A DNA stretch of 64,000 nt from Caulochytrium protostelioides (lineage: Eukaryota; Chytridiomycota; Caulochytriomycetes; Caulochytriales; Caulochytriaceae), in the NCBI GenBank assembly GCA_003615045.1, contig ML014134.1:62001-126000 (forward strand), read 5' to 3'. Every line of letters starts with the position of its first letter. Position 1 is the stretch's first letter. The position numbers and the translations under genes were made by a program. Shown in pieces: positions 19,900 to 29,414 of this stretch. The notes under the pieces are model-generated. The model made no database searches and was not told the origin of the DNA. It saw only the letters and a program-made list of their open reading frames with translations.

Positions 19900-20267
19900 A
19901 TCCGGGGATCGGCGCGTGCCTCCGTCGGACCGCAACGTCGACCTGGTCAACGCAAGGAACGTATCCTAGGGGCTATACAAACCAAAAATGAGAACGCGAA
20001 TGATGGAAGGAGATGAAGATAGAGAGAGAGAGAGCAGGGGAGTAGGAGAGAGCAACAGAGCGAGGATCGTGCTCATGCGAGATGCCGAGAGAGATCATCT
20101 CGGGAAAACAACAACTCGCGCTGCTGCCAGGCGGGAAACCACCTCGGAGAACGGGCGTGGGCCAACGCGCACCGCGGGAATGCCATGCACTATCGAACGA
20201 CGAGGGGATAAATAAAATAAAGAGACATCGCACCCCGCAGGCGCGCGCATCCAGCGTGACCGTCTTT
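19900..20267. other. Convergent intergenic region (ABC exporter / eRF1 3' ends)
   Basis: 368 bp holding both 3' flanks. A short GA run at about 20020-20035 is the only simple repeat. Confidence 0.45.
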
Positions 20268-21575
20268 CTAGAAGTCAGAAAGGTACTCTTCGTCATCGTC
20301 ATCGCCGAACATGACCTCGAGGTCGAGCTTGTAGCGGAGCAAGCCGCCGATCCCACCAAAGCCCTTGACGAACTGAGCGCCCTCTTGGGAGCGGTCCGTG
20401 ACGTACTCGAGCTGGGCGCCGAAGCCCTTGTAGTTGGTGATGAGCCATTCGAGCAGCGATTCGCGCGAGACGATCTCGAGCTCGGCCTTGGTCTCGGGAT
20501 CGACAAAGATGTCCGGGTTCTTGAGCTGCGCCGCGGTCAGATTGAGCACGGTCTCGACCTGGGTCTGCGGGTGGCGCATCACGACGCGGGTGATGTCGAG
20601 GTCTTCCCAGACAATCAGCGTCTCGACGGCGCCCATGTCGAGCGCCTTGAGCGTGTCCTCAACACCGAAGCAGTACTTGCCGGTGTCCTGGGAGATCTCG
20701 TCGAAGTACTTCTGGATGAGCTTCTTTTCCTGGATGTATTTGACGTTGGCGAGCACCTCGGCCGAGAGCTCGATCGCCTGGTTGAACCCGTTCTCGCCGC
20801 CGTAGGAGACGTCCACGAGCTTGATGACCTTGGTTTGGAGACGCGGGTCGAACAGATCCGACTGGGAGAGCTCGGTCTTGAAATCGGCGGAACCCGCGAG
20901 AATGAGGCCCGCGCAGTTGCACTTGTTGTTGGTAATGAAGAACTGGACGGCCATTTCGGCGACCTTGCGGACGTAGTTGTGGCGCTTCTCGTCACGCAGA
21001 CGCGAGAAACGCAGCGCGGACTGACCACCGCGACCGTGCTTTTTCGGCAAGTCGACCGTGAACTTGTGAATGATGTCGCGCGTGTTGCCCGTCAGCGTGC
21101 CAAACAGCGTGCCGTTACCGTCCATGATGATGAACCCGAACTTCGAGTCGTGCTCCAGCAGGTCCGCGAGCGCCTCCACGTGGAACTTGGAGTCGCACAG
21201 GTACAGCGAGGTGTTGATCGGCTTGAACGGAATCAAGTCGATCGTGACCTTCTGCTCCTTGCCCTCCTCCGTGATGACGGTGCCACAGTAAATCACGAGA
21301 CCGTTGTCGGGAACGCGCGAGTACAGCTTCAGGCGCTGCTGGGTGGAGGTAATCGCGCCCAGGACGGATTGCCGGTTCACGCGGGACTTGATGTTGCCGG
21401 CGGTGCCGAACTCGTCGGCCAGCATCTTGTTCACGCGCGAAATCTGGTCCTTCGGCGGAATCACCAGACTGATCATTGACGTGCCGTTGCCGCGCGCTGC
21501 CTGCAACGACTTGATGAGATGGCGAATCTTCCACATCTCGACATTGTTGTCGACGCCGGTATCTTCGTTGCCCAT
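20268..21575 (-). CDS. SUP45: Eukaryotic peptide chain release factor 1 (eRF1)
   Basis: 435 residues, one exon, full length. Domain 1 has NIKS at 61-64 and YLCDSKF at 125-131 (the YxCxxxF element), at exactly the human and yeast residue numbers, which supports the start codon. Domain 2 has KKHGRGGQS with GGQ at 183-185, which triggers peptidyl-tRNA hydrolysis. Domain 3 ends in the acidic tail [14 protein letters not shown] that contacts eRF3. It recognises all three stop codons in the ribosomal A site. Two unusual residues flank NIKS: G60, where most eukaryotes have S (TASNIKS), and Q69 in RVNRQS, where L is usual. Neighbouring genes end with all three stops, so omnipotent function is expected. 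Confidence 0.98.
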   Translation of the reverse strand: MGNEDTGVDNNVEMWKIRHLIKSLQAARGNGTSMISLVIPPKDQISRVNKMLADEFGTAGNIKSRVNRQSVLGAITSTQQRLKLYSRVPDNGLVIYCGTVITEEGKEQKVTIDLIPFKPINTSLYLCDSKFHVEALADLLEHDSKFGFIIMDGNGTLFGTLTGNTRDIIHKFTVDLPKKHGRGGQSALRFSRLRDEKRHNYVRKVAEMAVQFFITNNKCNCAGLILAGSADFKTELSQSDLFDPRLQTKVIKLVDVSYGGENGFNQAIELSAEVLANVKYIQEKKLIQKYFDEISQDTGKYCFGVEDTLKALDMGAVETLIVWEDLDITRVVMRHPQTQVETVLNLTAAQLKNPDIFVDPETKAELEIVSRESLLEWLITNYKGFGAQLEYVTDRSQEGAQFVKGFGGIGGLLRYKLDLEVMFGDDDDEEYLSDF

Positions 21576-23825
21576 GGTGGCGATGGGTTGCTGAGGGGTG
21601 GTGCGCGGAGTGGCAGCAGGAGGGGCGGGTGTCCAGGAAATCCGTTATGAGAGGGCCGGTACGCGAGGCGATGCAAGTCTAGACGGGCCAATGAACAAAG
21701 GAGGGAGGGGCCGGAGGTGGAAGGTGTGCCTATGTTCGGTGCCTCGAAGCCGGTGGTGATACCCGTGATGGTGATAATGATGGCAAGGGGTTCTCTATGA
21801 CAGCCAGTACCACAGTGTTGTGGATACAACCCGACCCTGGGTTGCGGACCCAGGATTCAAAGTGAGAACGGGCTGTTGAAGCGAACTCCGCTCACAGTCA
21901 AAAAACGAAAGAGAAAAATGCAGCCGCTCGTATCGTCCGTGGGGGGCCCTGGCCTGACCGCATTGGCCCCCTCCGTTTCGCAGACCCTCCCGACGCCGTG
22001 CCATCCGCGTTGCAGACCTCGAGACATCCTTCCTGCTCCGCATGTGTATCGCGTCACCGTCGCCGTCGCCGTCGCCACCGCCATCAGCCATCAGCCATCA
22101 GCCATCAGCCATCAGCCATCAGCCATCAGCCATCAGCCATCAGCCATCGCAAGGGTCACAGCAACCGCATGAGGTCGTACACTCTCCCAAGCACGCGTCG
22201 CCCGCGAGACGGCGCCGCGCCGCGGCCCTACAAATGACGCCGTGGCGCCTCAGAAGCCCCCTGCGTCGTGGCCGATGGGACGGCGCCCGGGTCCATGCGG
22301 CGGCCAGGGCCACCGTCGGCCCGCCAGGCCGGTGCGGCGCTCATGGACCCTGCCGGCCGTGCCGCGTTTTCGCAAGCACCGCTCTGCCCAGGACACGCCC
22401 GAAGAGCGCGTGATGGCGGCGTCTTGTGCGTCGGCTTTCCATGCGAGCCGGCAGCAGTGACGCCTGACGCTGCCGATGGTGGGAGCGATCGACGGCGGCG
22501 ATTGGATGGACCGTCCGACGCGCATCAGCCGGCGCCCGTCTTCGTAGGTCGCCCTCTGCGCCCTTGGACGCACAGGAGCTGATCGGCGCCTTGCTGTTCA
22601 AAACAAGCGTGACATCGACCGCGTGGCCATGCCTCCCGCTGCGATCGTACGCCATGACGCGCCATGCCTTCCGCCTGCCCCAGGATCGGATCTGGATCTG
22701 GCTGTTGCACCCATCTTCCATGGACCAGCATGCTGCTGGGTCTGCATTTCACAAGATGCGTCTCGCGTCTCCTGACGGTCGAGACGAGTCTACGAGTACG
22801 GTCGACGTCTCAAGCACGCCAAGCGCTCCGATCCATGGGCGCAGGATGGCCGTGATGGGCTCGTGACCCGTTGTTTGGTGCCTTTCCGGACGCGATCTCG
22901 GTCTAGCGCACCTCCTGGGATGGCGTGTCGAGCGGAGCTTCGGGACCGCGTGGCCACATGCGCCGGGCCGGGCGCCCTTCGCCCTTCGTTGGCGCCCACG
23001 CGATCTGAGGCGCCGCCGGCACCCGCGGCCACGGCCACGCGTCGCTCGGCCGATCGGCCGGTCGAGGACGAGGCCGAGGCCGAGGCCGAGGCCGACCACG
23101 ACACGGCCCACCACCAGCAGACGTGGCCGAAGTCAGCCGAAACAGCAGAGACCGGGCGCGCGCGGAGGGTACCGATGTCGAGGCCGTGGACGGCAACACG
23201 GCGCGACGCGGTGTCCCTCGCCCAACGATTCCAATCCAATCCCATTCAAATAAAAAATACACTGGTCGAGAACGCCTTCCGCGAGCTGCCCGACGACTGA
23301 AACGACTGGAACGCCCGGAGTAACGCAAAACGCCGACGGCTTCCGGCACACACCGACAGCATGGGTTCCGCGTCCCGCGGGCCGACGAGGCCAACAGGGC
23401 CACGGCCACGGGTCGTACACGCGCTCGGGTCCCTGCTCGACTCCATGGAGGCGTCGGATCCGCCGCATGCCGGTTCATCATGGTAGCCCGCGAGCGATGG
23501 CGCGATGCGGAAGGACGGAGGAAGGCCCACTTCTCTGTGCGCTTCAGGCCATCGCCACCCCATCAGGGTCGCACGAGGGACCACTGAGCGCCGATCCGTG
23601 ACGCCGCGTCCTGCCGTTTCGGAGGGCCGCATCCGCGTCGCCGCCGCGTGCCGATCGGGCTAGCGCTGAGGGCACCGGCGCCGCTGTGCCGTCCACGCTC
23701 CCTGCGCTGTGTCGCCCTCGCGAGACCATCAGGCCCGCGTCTCCTGCTGCCTGCTGCCTTTTTGCCGGCTGCCTGTGACTTGGACCCGCGGCAGCGCTGA
23801 TCCGGGCCTCCTACTCGTCGGACCG
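21576..23825. other. Divergent intergenic region (eRF1 / amino-acid transporter)
   Basis: 2.25 kb with no conserved frame. It includes a heptamer tandem repeat (22081-22147) and an AT-rich island at about 23220-23265 in GC-rich surroundings. Long frames such as 22863-23300 lack motifs and are partly simple repeat. Both genes' promoters lie here. Confidence 0.45.
22081..22147. repeat. 7-bp tandem repeat (CCATCAG)
   Basis: About 9.5 perfect copies of CCATCAG. The unit length is not a multiple of three and it lies between genes. Confidence 0.9.
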
Positions 23826-26345
23826 ATGGCCCCCGTCGGAACCGGGCGCGATGACGTTTTCGTGCCATCGTCGGCATCGCTGCCGTTATCGTCGCCATCG
23901 TCAACACGATCGTTAACACCGGCGTCGGGCCGTCCGGAGGCGGACGATGCCGACAGGCTGAGTGACGCAGCAGCGGCCGCCGCGTGCGTGGCAGGCAGCG
24001 GCCCCGCCGGCGCTCATCCTGAGGCCATGCTCCCCCGCGCGGCATCTCCTGCGCCGATCGACCCGCCTGCCTACCATGCCAAGACGCATGCTCCGCCCGT
24101 CCTCGAGCTCGCGATGTCGTCGACCCCGCCGGTCAGCGGGAACGGGCTGATCGTCGCCATTCCCGGAACCACGGCACCGCGCTCACCCATGCGGGCCCCG
24201 CGGCGCGCGAACCGCGACCGCCACGCTTCCGACACCTCGGTCGGGTTCGCCCATTCCCGTCCTGCGACGCCGGTCTCGCGCTGGCGCTGGCTGCTCGCCT
24301 GGCCCTCCCCCGCCTCGTCTCATACGGGCGGCTACGCGCCGATGGCCAGTCTCGACGAGGACCTCGAATGGTCGCGCGACCGGGCCGAGCCGCTGTCCAT
24401 GCAGACCCCATCCGGGCCGCCTGCGGGGCCGCACCGGGGGCCGTGCATGACGCCGACCGCGACGCCGCCGCGCCGGCGCCTGCAGCGCAGCGACCATCGG
24501 CCCGCAGCGTCCGCCCGAAGGGCGGCACGGCCGCGGCGCTGCCGGCCCGCAGCGCTCCGTGCTCTGGTCATGGCGCATGCGAACGTGCTCTCGGCTATCA
24601 TGAATCTGAGCAACACCATCATCGGTCCCGGGATGCTCTCGGTCGCATGGGCCTTCAGCGTCGTCGGCATCGTGCCGGGGCTCGCGCTCTGCGTTGTTTC
24701 CGGCTTTGTCTCGTGGTTCTCGATGCGGCTGCTCATCACGTCCGCGCGGATGGCCCACCACCGCGAAGCGGCACGACTGCGGCGATGCCCGACCGACGCG
24801 GTGCTCGGGATGCCACGCAGCCGCCAAAGCAGCTGGTACCCGGTGACACCGCGGGAGACCCCGCTCGACGTCGTCACGGAGGGCGTCCCTCTGCCCGTCC
24901 TCGCACACCCTGCGGGGATGCGCCACGTGTCGAGCGCCACATCACGGCAATGGCCGAGCACGCTGCTGCCCGACCCCGCGTTGCGCGAGAGCGAGGACTC
25001 GTATGCCTTTCTCGCGTTTGAAGCGTTTGGCCGCGCAGGCGCGGTCTGGGCCGATGTTTGCATGCTGGTCATGACCTTCGGGACCTCAATCTCCTACTTG
25101 GTCTGCATCGCCGATTTCCTGCCACGCCTGCTCCACGACGGGTTCCCTGGCAGTGCTGATCCGGTGAACCATCCCTACGCTGCGCTATGGACCAGCCGCA
25201 CGATGGTGTTGCTCGTGCTGCTGCCCGGCTTGGTCAAGCTTTCCGCACGCAAAACGCTGGATAACCTGGCCACCTTGTCGGCCTTTGCTCTCCTGGCCGC
25301 CGCGTATCTCGCGATTTATGTGATCGGCTATGCGGTGGCCCATGTGCCGCACGCCGTGACGCCGCCCAAAACCGAACTCGTTCTCATTCGATGGGAGTGC
25401 CTGCATGCGTTGCCGATCTTCGTCTTTGCCTTCACATGCCACCAGAACCTGTTCGAGGTTTACAACGAGCTCCTTGCGACCATCACGCCGACCCAACTTG
25501 ATCAGCACGAATCGCAAACAAGTGCCTCTCACGTCTCCCCCTTTGAATCCCTCGCCAGTTTCAATGAGAACAGCGTCCTTGCGGAGGCGGAAGCCAGTGA
25601 GGCAGCCGCGCCTCTGCCGACATCGGCCCAGGCATTAGCCGCCGTCACGCAGCGCCAGGTCCATCGCGTCATCAATATCGCCATCGTTTTCTCGATTGTG
25701 CTCTATGCCCTCGTCGGGTACGCGGGCTACGTCACCTTCGGCGCCAGCGTCACGAGTTCCTTGATCGATCAGTACCCCGCCGGCTGGGCCCGCGCGCTCG
25801 CCCAGATCGCGTTTCTGGTGTCCGCAATCGCGAGCTACCCGCTGCAGATCCATCCCTGCTGTGCTGCCCTCGACAATCTCATTGTGGCCGCCACCACGCT
25901 CTCCCCGGGCACCCCGGAGCGCTGCATGACGTCACCCCACGCGGGCACCCCCTCAGGGTCCGCAGGGATCGCCTCAGGGACATCAGGGATCGCCTCAGCG
26001 ACGACCCCGTGGGACGGCGTGCATCCGGAAGGCGGGGTGCGACGTGTGCTCGCGTGGATGCGGCAGTGCGTGCTGTCGAACGACCCGCGGTGGAAAGCCG
26101 CCACCACCTCGCTCATGACGCTGGCGGCGTGGGCGGTAGCCGTGGACGTCACCGAGCTGGATCGGTGGCTGGCGCTGATGGGCGCCACGGGCGGGATTGC
26201 CGTCGCTTACGTGCTGCCCGGCTGGTTCTTTATGCGGCTCCGCGGCCGCAGCCAGACGCGACGCTGGCGCGCGGTTGTTTCTTGCATTCTGATTCTGTCA
26301 GGCATACTGGCAGGATCGCTCTCGCTTATCTACATCACCCTCTAA
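23826..26345 (+). CDS. AVT/SLC38-type amino-acid transporter (AAAP family)
   Basis: 839 residues from the ATG at 23826; an in-frame ATG at 23709 would add 39 residues without homology. A long disordered N-terminus (~1-245) precedes a membrane domain beginning MAHANVLSAIMNLSNTIIGP and GMLSVAWAF, the N-IIG-GML signature of the amino acid/auxin permease family. About ten or eleven hydrophobic segments follow, for example VMTFGTSISYLVCIADFLP, RTMVLLVLLPGLVKLS and IAIVFSIVLYALVGYAGYVTF. Such proteins move neutral or cationic amino acids, in fungi mostly at the vacuolar membrane (AVT3-7), with protons. A loop of about 130 residues near the end is Gly/Ser/Thr-rich with a repeated SGIAS motif. One exon. 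Confidence 0.88.
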   Translation: MAPVGTGRDDVFVPSSASLPLSSPSSTRSLTPASGRPEADDADRLSDAAAAAACVAGSGPAGAHPEAMLPRAASPAPIDPPAYHAKTHAPPVLELAMSSTPPVSGNGLIVAIPGTTAPRSPMRAPRRANRDRHASDTSVGFAHSRPATPVSRWRWLLAWPSPASSHTGGYAPMASLDEDLEWSRDRAEPLSMQTPSGPPAGPHRGPCMTPTATPPRRRLQRSDHRPAASARRAARPRRCRPAALRALVMAHANVLSAIMNLSNTIIGPGMLSVAWAFSVVGIVPGLALCVVSGFVSWFSMRLLITSARMAHHREAARLRRCPTDAVLGMPRSRQSSWYPVTPRETPLDVVTEGVPLPVLAHPAGMRHVSSATSRQWPSTLLPDPALRESEDSYAFLAFEAFGRAGAVWADVCMLVMTFGTSISYLVCIADFLPRLLHDGFPGSADPVNHPYAALWTSRTMVLLVLLPGLVKLSARKTLDNLATLSAFALLAAAYLAIYVIGYAVAHVPHAVTPPKTELVLIRWECLHALPIFVFAFTCHQNLFEVYNELLATITPTQLDQHESQTSASHVSPFESLASFNENSVLAEAEASEAAAPLPTSAQALAAVTQRQVHRVINIAIVFSIVLYALVGYAGYVTFGASVTSSLIDQYPAGWARALAQIAFLVSAIASYPLQIHPCCAALDNLIVAATTLSPGTPERCMTSPHAGTPSGSAGIASGTSGIASATTPWDGVHPEGGVRRVLAWMRQCVLSNDPRWKAATTSLMTLAAWAVAVDVTELDRWLALMGATGGIAVAYVLPGWFFMRLRGRSQTRRWRAVVSCILILSGILAGSLSLIYITL

Positions 26346-26486
26346 ACCCCCTAATTATGCCATGTCGTGCGGTCTCTGCAGCATGAACCTAAGTTTCCCG
26401 TAACAATTTTCGTCTTGTTGGCCGACACCATCATACCCATATATGTGTTGGAAGCTGTATATATCGATATTCACAATGAACCGTGG
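26346..26486. other. Convergent 3' flanks
   Basis: Only 141 bp separate the stop codons of two convergent genes. The stretch is AT-rich (ATATATGTG, TATATATCGATAT) and probably holds both cleavage and polyadenylation regions. Confidence 0.5.
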
Positions 26487-29414
26487 TTACGCAAGCAGCG
26501 TGCCGTGGCTCAGTTCAAAAGCCATCATGGGTAGCCGCTCATCGTGGGCATGGCTCGCCGGGTGAGCATGCGGGTGGTGCGGGTGCGCCGGGTGATGCTG
26601 CAGCGAAGTGGATGTGTCCTGCTGCGTCGTGGCAGACATGACCAGGGCATCTGAGGCTGCGGGCAACGCCAGAAATTCGGGACTGTCCAGCAGGTAAGAT
26701 TCCGTGTTCGCCGCAACCAGATGGGCTTCCGAGCGCCCGATCTCCATGTGGCGCAGCGGGCCCGTGATGCTCGCCGCCACATCCTCCTGCGAGCGGTACG
26801 ACCCCATCACGAGCGAGGGCCGATGCAGCGGCGGATGCGGATACGGATGCGGCTGCGGCTGCTGGGGCTTGCACGACGCAGCGTCCTGGCCGAGCGCCAG
26901 CGTGTTCCGCGCCTGCGAGTCGCCGAGGGTTGCTAGACTCCCGAGCGGACACGCACCAAAGAAGGCGCCGTGCGGCGCGGCGTGCACAGAGGGCGTCGTC
27001 ACCAGAAATGCTGCGCCATTGAACGCGGCCACGGCGGCGGCCGCCGCTGCGGTCGTGCTCTGGTCGTGGCTCAGTGGGTGGCTCGCGGGCGTCGGATCGA
27101 GCGAGAGCGGGCTCAGGCCCTGCAGGCCGCCCTCCAGAGCACGCGGCGGGGTCGGCGTCGACTGCGCCGGGTAGTGCCTGTTCAGCATCTCAGACTTCGT
27201 CAGAAGGCCGGCCTGCTGAATGCCGCCCTGCGAGAAGGAAGCCATTGAAAGGGGAGTCTGCGTCAGCGTCTTGGGGTCACAGAGGCTTTCAGGCGACATG
27301 GCTGCGACGGTGGCCGCGGTCTGCGCGAATCCGGCCGTGCTCAGGTGCCGGTGCACATGAAACATGGACGGCGTCATGGGCGTCATGGGCGAGGCGAAGG
27401 CGGTATCGCAGGATGCATGTGGCGCGACGCCGTTCGAAGGGGCGTTCGCGTGATGAAACGCGGCCATCGGCGCATGGAGCAAGGTCCCTGCGGGGCCACT
27501 GACTTCACGAGAGGGCGTGCGCTGGGCCTGCATTGGGAAAAACAGATCCGCCTGGCCCGGCAGCTGAGCCATCTGCCGAGGCGCCATATCATGCGCTCCC
27601 GATGAAGCTTGTGCGCGATCACTCACTGAGGGTGCGACACTCGATGCCGGGGCCGTGAGCGGCGCCGGGGCGGTTGAGACCATTGCGGCCGTGGAGGTGG
27701 CGGTGGCGGCAGCGGCCGTGGTCACAGGCGTAGCGAAGTGCATCTCGGGGGGCCAGTGGTGGGCGGCGGCCGCCGACTGGTAGTACGCGGCGGCCATAGC
27801 GGCAACGGCGCTGTGGTGATTGCGCGACCATTTGAGCATGCACGGTGACACGGACATTGCGGCGCCGTTCGGTTGGGACCAGGAGGCCGGCAGTGCAAAG
27901 TCGAAGGGGCCGGCCGCCGGCGTCTCACGCTGAACGTGGCTCTCCGCTGCGTGACCTCCACGCTGCGTGGCCGGATTGGCTGTGGCGTCCAGCGGCGACC
28001 GCATATCCAACGAGTTCGAGCCAGCGGCCGCCGTTCCCACCTGGGTGCTCAAAGAGGTGGGGAACAGCATCTGAGCATCTAATGCCGGCGGCCGGTTAAC
28101 GGCCGTGGCTAGGATGCCAGCCGACACGCTAGAAGTCGATGCTGCGGCGCTCGCGAACACGGGCGTCGGCGAGGTATGCGCGGCCTGCGCCACGGCAGCA
28201 GTGGCGGCGGCGGCGGCGACCCAGGGAATGACGATCTGGGGCACGGCCGGCCGGCGGCGGTTCGGCGCGTCGTCAGATGGGCTTGAGCCAGAGCTGGCAT
28301 GGCCGTCATATCCGCCAGCGTTGTGAACTGCTCCGTCCTCAGCCTGTGTTGCCGGCCCCACCGACCCCACCGACGGCAGCGTCGGTATCGCCCATGACGC
28401 GCAAACGGCGTCTTCGGAAGGGAACATGCGGTCTAGCGCCGCGTGGAAGGAATCGGCGGCGGCCGCGACCGATGCCGGCGATAGAGAGCTGGAAGTGAAC
28501 GGCGGCGAGGGGATTTGAGACCGCGCCTCGGCCGCGGGCGCGGCGGCTTCACGGATCCACGGGCTGCCCAGGGCAGAGCACGGCGCTTGGCCGGGCATAA
28601 CACCCTGCTGCGCAAGCTGCATCATGCCATGGCGATGCTGATGCATCGCTTGCTCATGATTCTGCTCATGCGGAAGCGTCGATCCATCTGCTTTCAAAAT
28701 CCTCGGGTGGCTGACCGCGCCCGGCAGCGGTATCCGCCTTGCCTCGACCTCGTCCGGCGCTGTGGCACTGCCGGCCGTGCTGCACGTGGACTGCGTGCTA
28801 GCCGCCGGGCTCGCGCTGCCCAGCATCTCGCGGCGGAAGTTTTGGCGAGCGTTGTAGATGTCACGCGAGACGAGCGAGGTCGTCGGGTCGCGCAGACGCA
28901 GCGTATCAAGAATCTGTCGCGGGGTCGCGCCGCAGCGCGACATGGTCTTGACGATATCACGCTGCTCGTCGGTCATGCGTCGTGCCGACGGCAGCAACGA
29001 GCACGGGGAGGGCCCATGGTTGTGGGCGGCCTGTCGGGTGACGACTCGCCAGTGGTCGTCGATGCGCTTTGCAATGAGCGCGAACGGGCACTGCTGCCGC
29101 CGCGTAAAGCACTGGCGCTGCCGTGTTTGCGGCGTGAGGTTGCGCGAGTTGACATAAGTCCCGCCGCGGTCGCACTTGAGGTAGGCCCAGTGCTCGCGCC
29201 GAGATTTCTGGATGGCGACGCCATAGCCGTGCGAGCGACCAAAGGCCTGCACGGCCTCGATGGCTTCTTCGCGGGTCGCATAGATCCTGCGGGCGTCCGG
29301 GATGCCGAGCGCGTATAGCGGTTTGCACTGGTTGCGTGTGACCACTTCCATCAACCGCGCGTCGCCCGTGTCGTGGCGAGTCACACCCAAACCCACCTCG
29401 TCGTGGTCCGCCAT
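26487..29414 (-). CDS. Transcription-factor-like protein with FAR1/MULE-type (WRKY-GCM1) DNA-binding domain
   Basis: 975 residues, one exon. Residues 44-133 form a FAR1-type DNA-binding domain: YATREEAIEAVQAFGRSHGY, a basic strand, then zinc ligands C81, C109, H131 and H133 (CDRGGTY, QQCPF, HNHGPSP). Residues 145-200 match the linker that follows this domain in Mutator-like transposases (MSRCGATPRQILDTL and RDIYNARQNFRREM). The catalytic transposase domain that should come next is absent. Residues 200-975 are instead disordered A/S/T/P/H-rich sequence with Gln/His clusters, typical of activation regions. This layout suggests a transcription factor domesticated from a Mutator-like transposase. 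Fungal Aft1/Rcs1 iron regulators share the fold, so an iron role is possible but not shown. Confidence 0.82.
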   Translation of the reverse strand: MADHDEVGLGVTRHDTGDARLMEVVTRNQCKPLYALGIPDARRIYATREEAIEAVQAFGRSHGYGVAIQKSRREHWAYLKCDRGGTYVNSRNLTPQTRQRQCFTRRQQCPFALIAKRIDDHWRVVTRQAAHNHGPSPCSLLPSARRMTDEQRDIVKTMSRCGATPRQILDTLRLRDPTTSLVSRDIYNARQNFRREMLGSASPAASTQSTCSTAGSATAPDEVEARRIPLPGAVSHPRILKADGSTLPHEQNHEQAMHQHRHGMMQLAQQGVMPGQAPCSALGSPWIREAAAPAAEARSQIPSPPFTSSSLSPASVAAAADSFHAALDRMFPSEDAVCASWAIPTLPSVGSVGPATQAEDGAVHNAGGYDGHASSGSSPSDDAPNRRRPAVPQIVIPWVAAAAATAAVAQAAHTSPTPVFASAAASTSSVSAGILATAVNRPPALDAQMLFPTSLSTQVGTAAAGSNSLDMRSPLDATANPATQRGGHAAESHVQRETPAAGPFDFALPASWSQPNGAAMSVSPCMLKWSRNHHSAVAAMAAAYYQSAAAAHHWPPEMHFATPVTTAAAATATSTAAMVSTAPAPLTAPASSVAPSVSDRAQASSGAHDMAPRQMAQLPGQADLFFPMQAQRTPSREVSGPAGTLLHAPMAAFHHANAPSNGVAPHASCDTAFASPMTPMTPSMFHVHRHLSTAGFAQTAATVAAMSPESLCDPKTLTQTPLSMASFSQGGIQQAGLLTKSEMLNRHYPAQSTPTPPRALEGGLQGLSPLSLDPTPASHPLSHDQSTTAAAAAAVAAFNGAAFLVTTPSVHAAPHGAFFGACPLGSLATLGDSQARNTLALGQDAASCKPQQPQPHPYPHPPLHRPSLVMGSYRSQEDVAASITGPLRHMEIGRSEAHLVAANTESYLLDSPEFLALPAASDALVMSATTQQDTSTSLQHHPAHPHHPHAHPASHAHDERLPMMAFELSHGTLLA

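Noticed and set aside
22863-23300. 145-codon frame ending before an AT-rich island
   Set aside because: Contains a GAGGCC simple repeat and no domain; no second supporting signal.
23709-23825. Earlier start for the amino-acid transporter
   Set aside because: The extra 39 residues are in frame but Cys/Arg-rich without homology; the later ATG is simpler. It remains possible.
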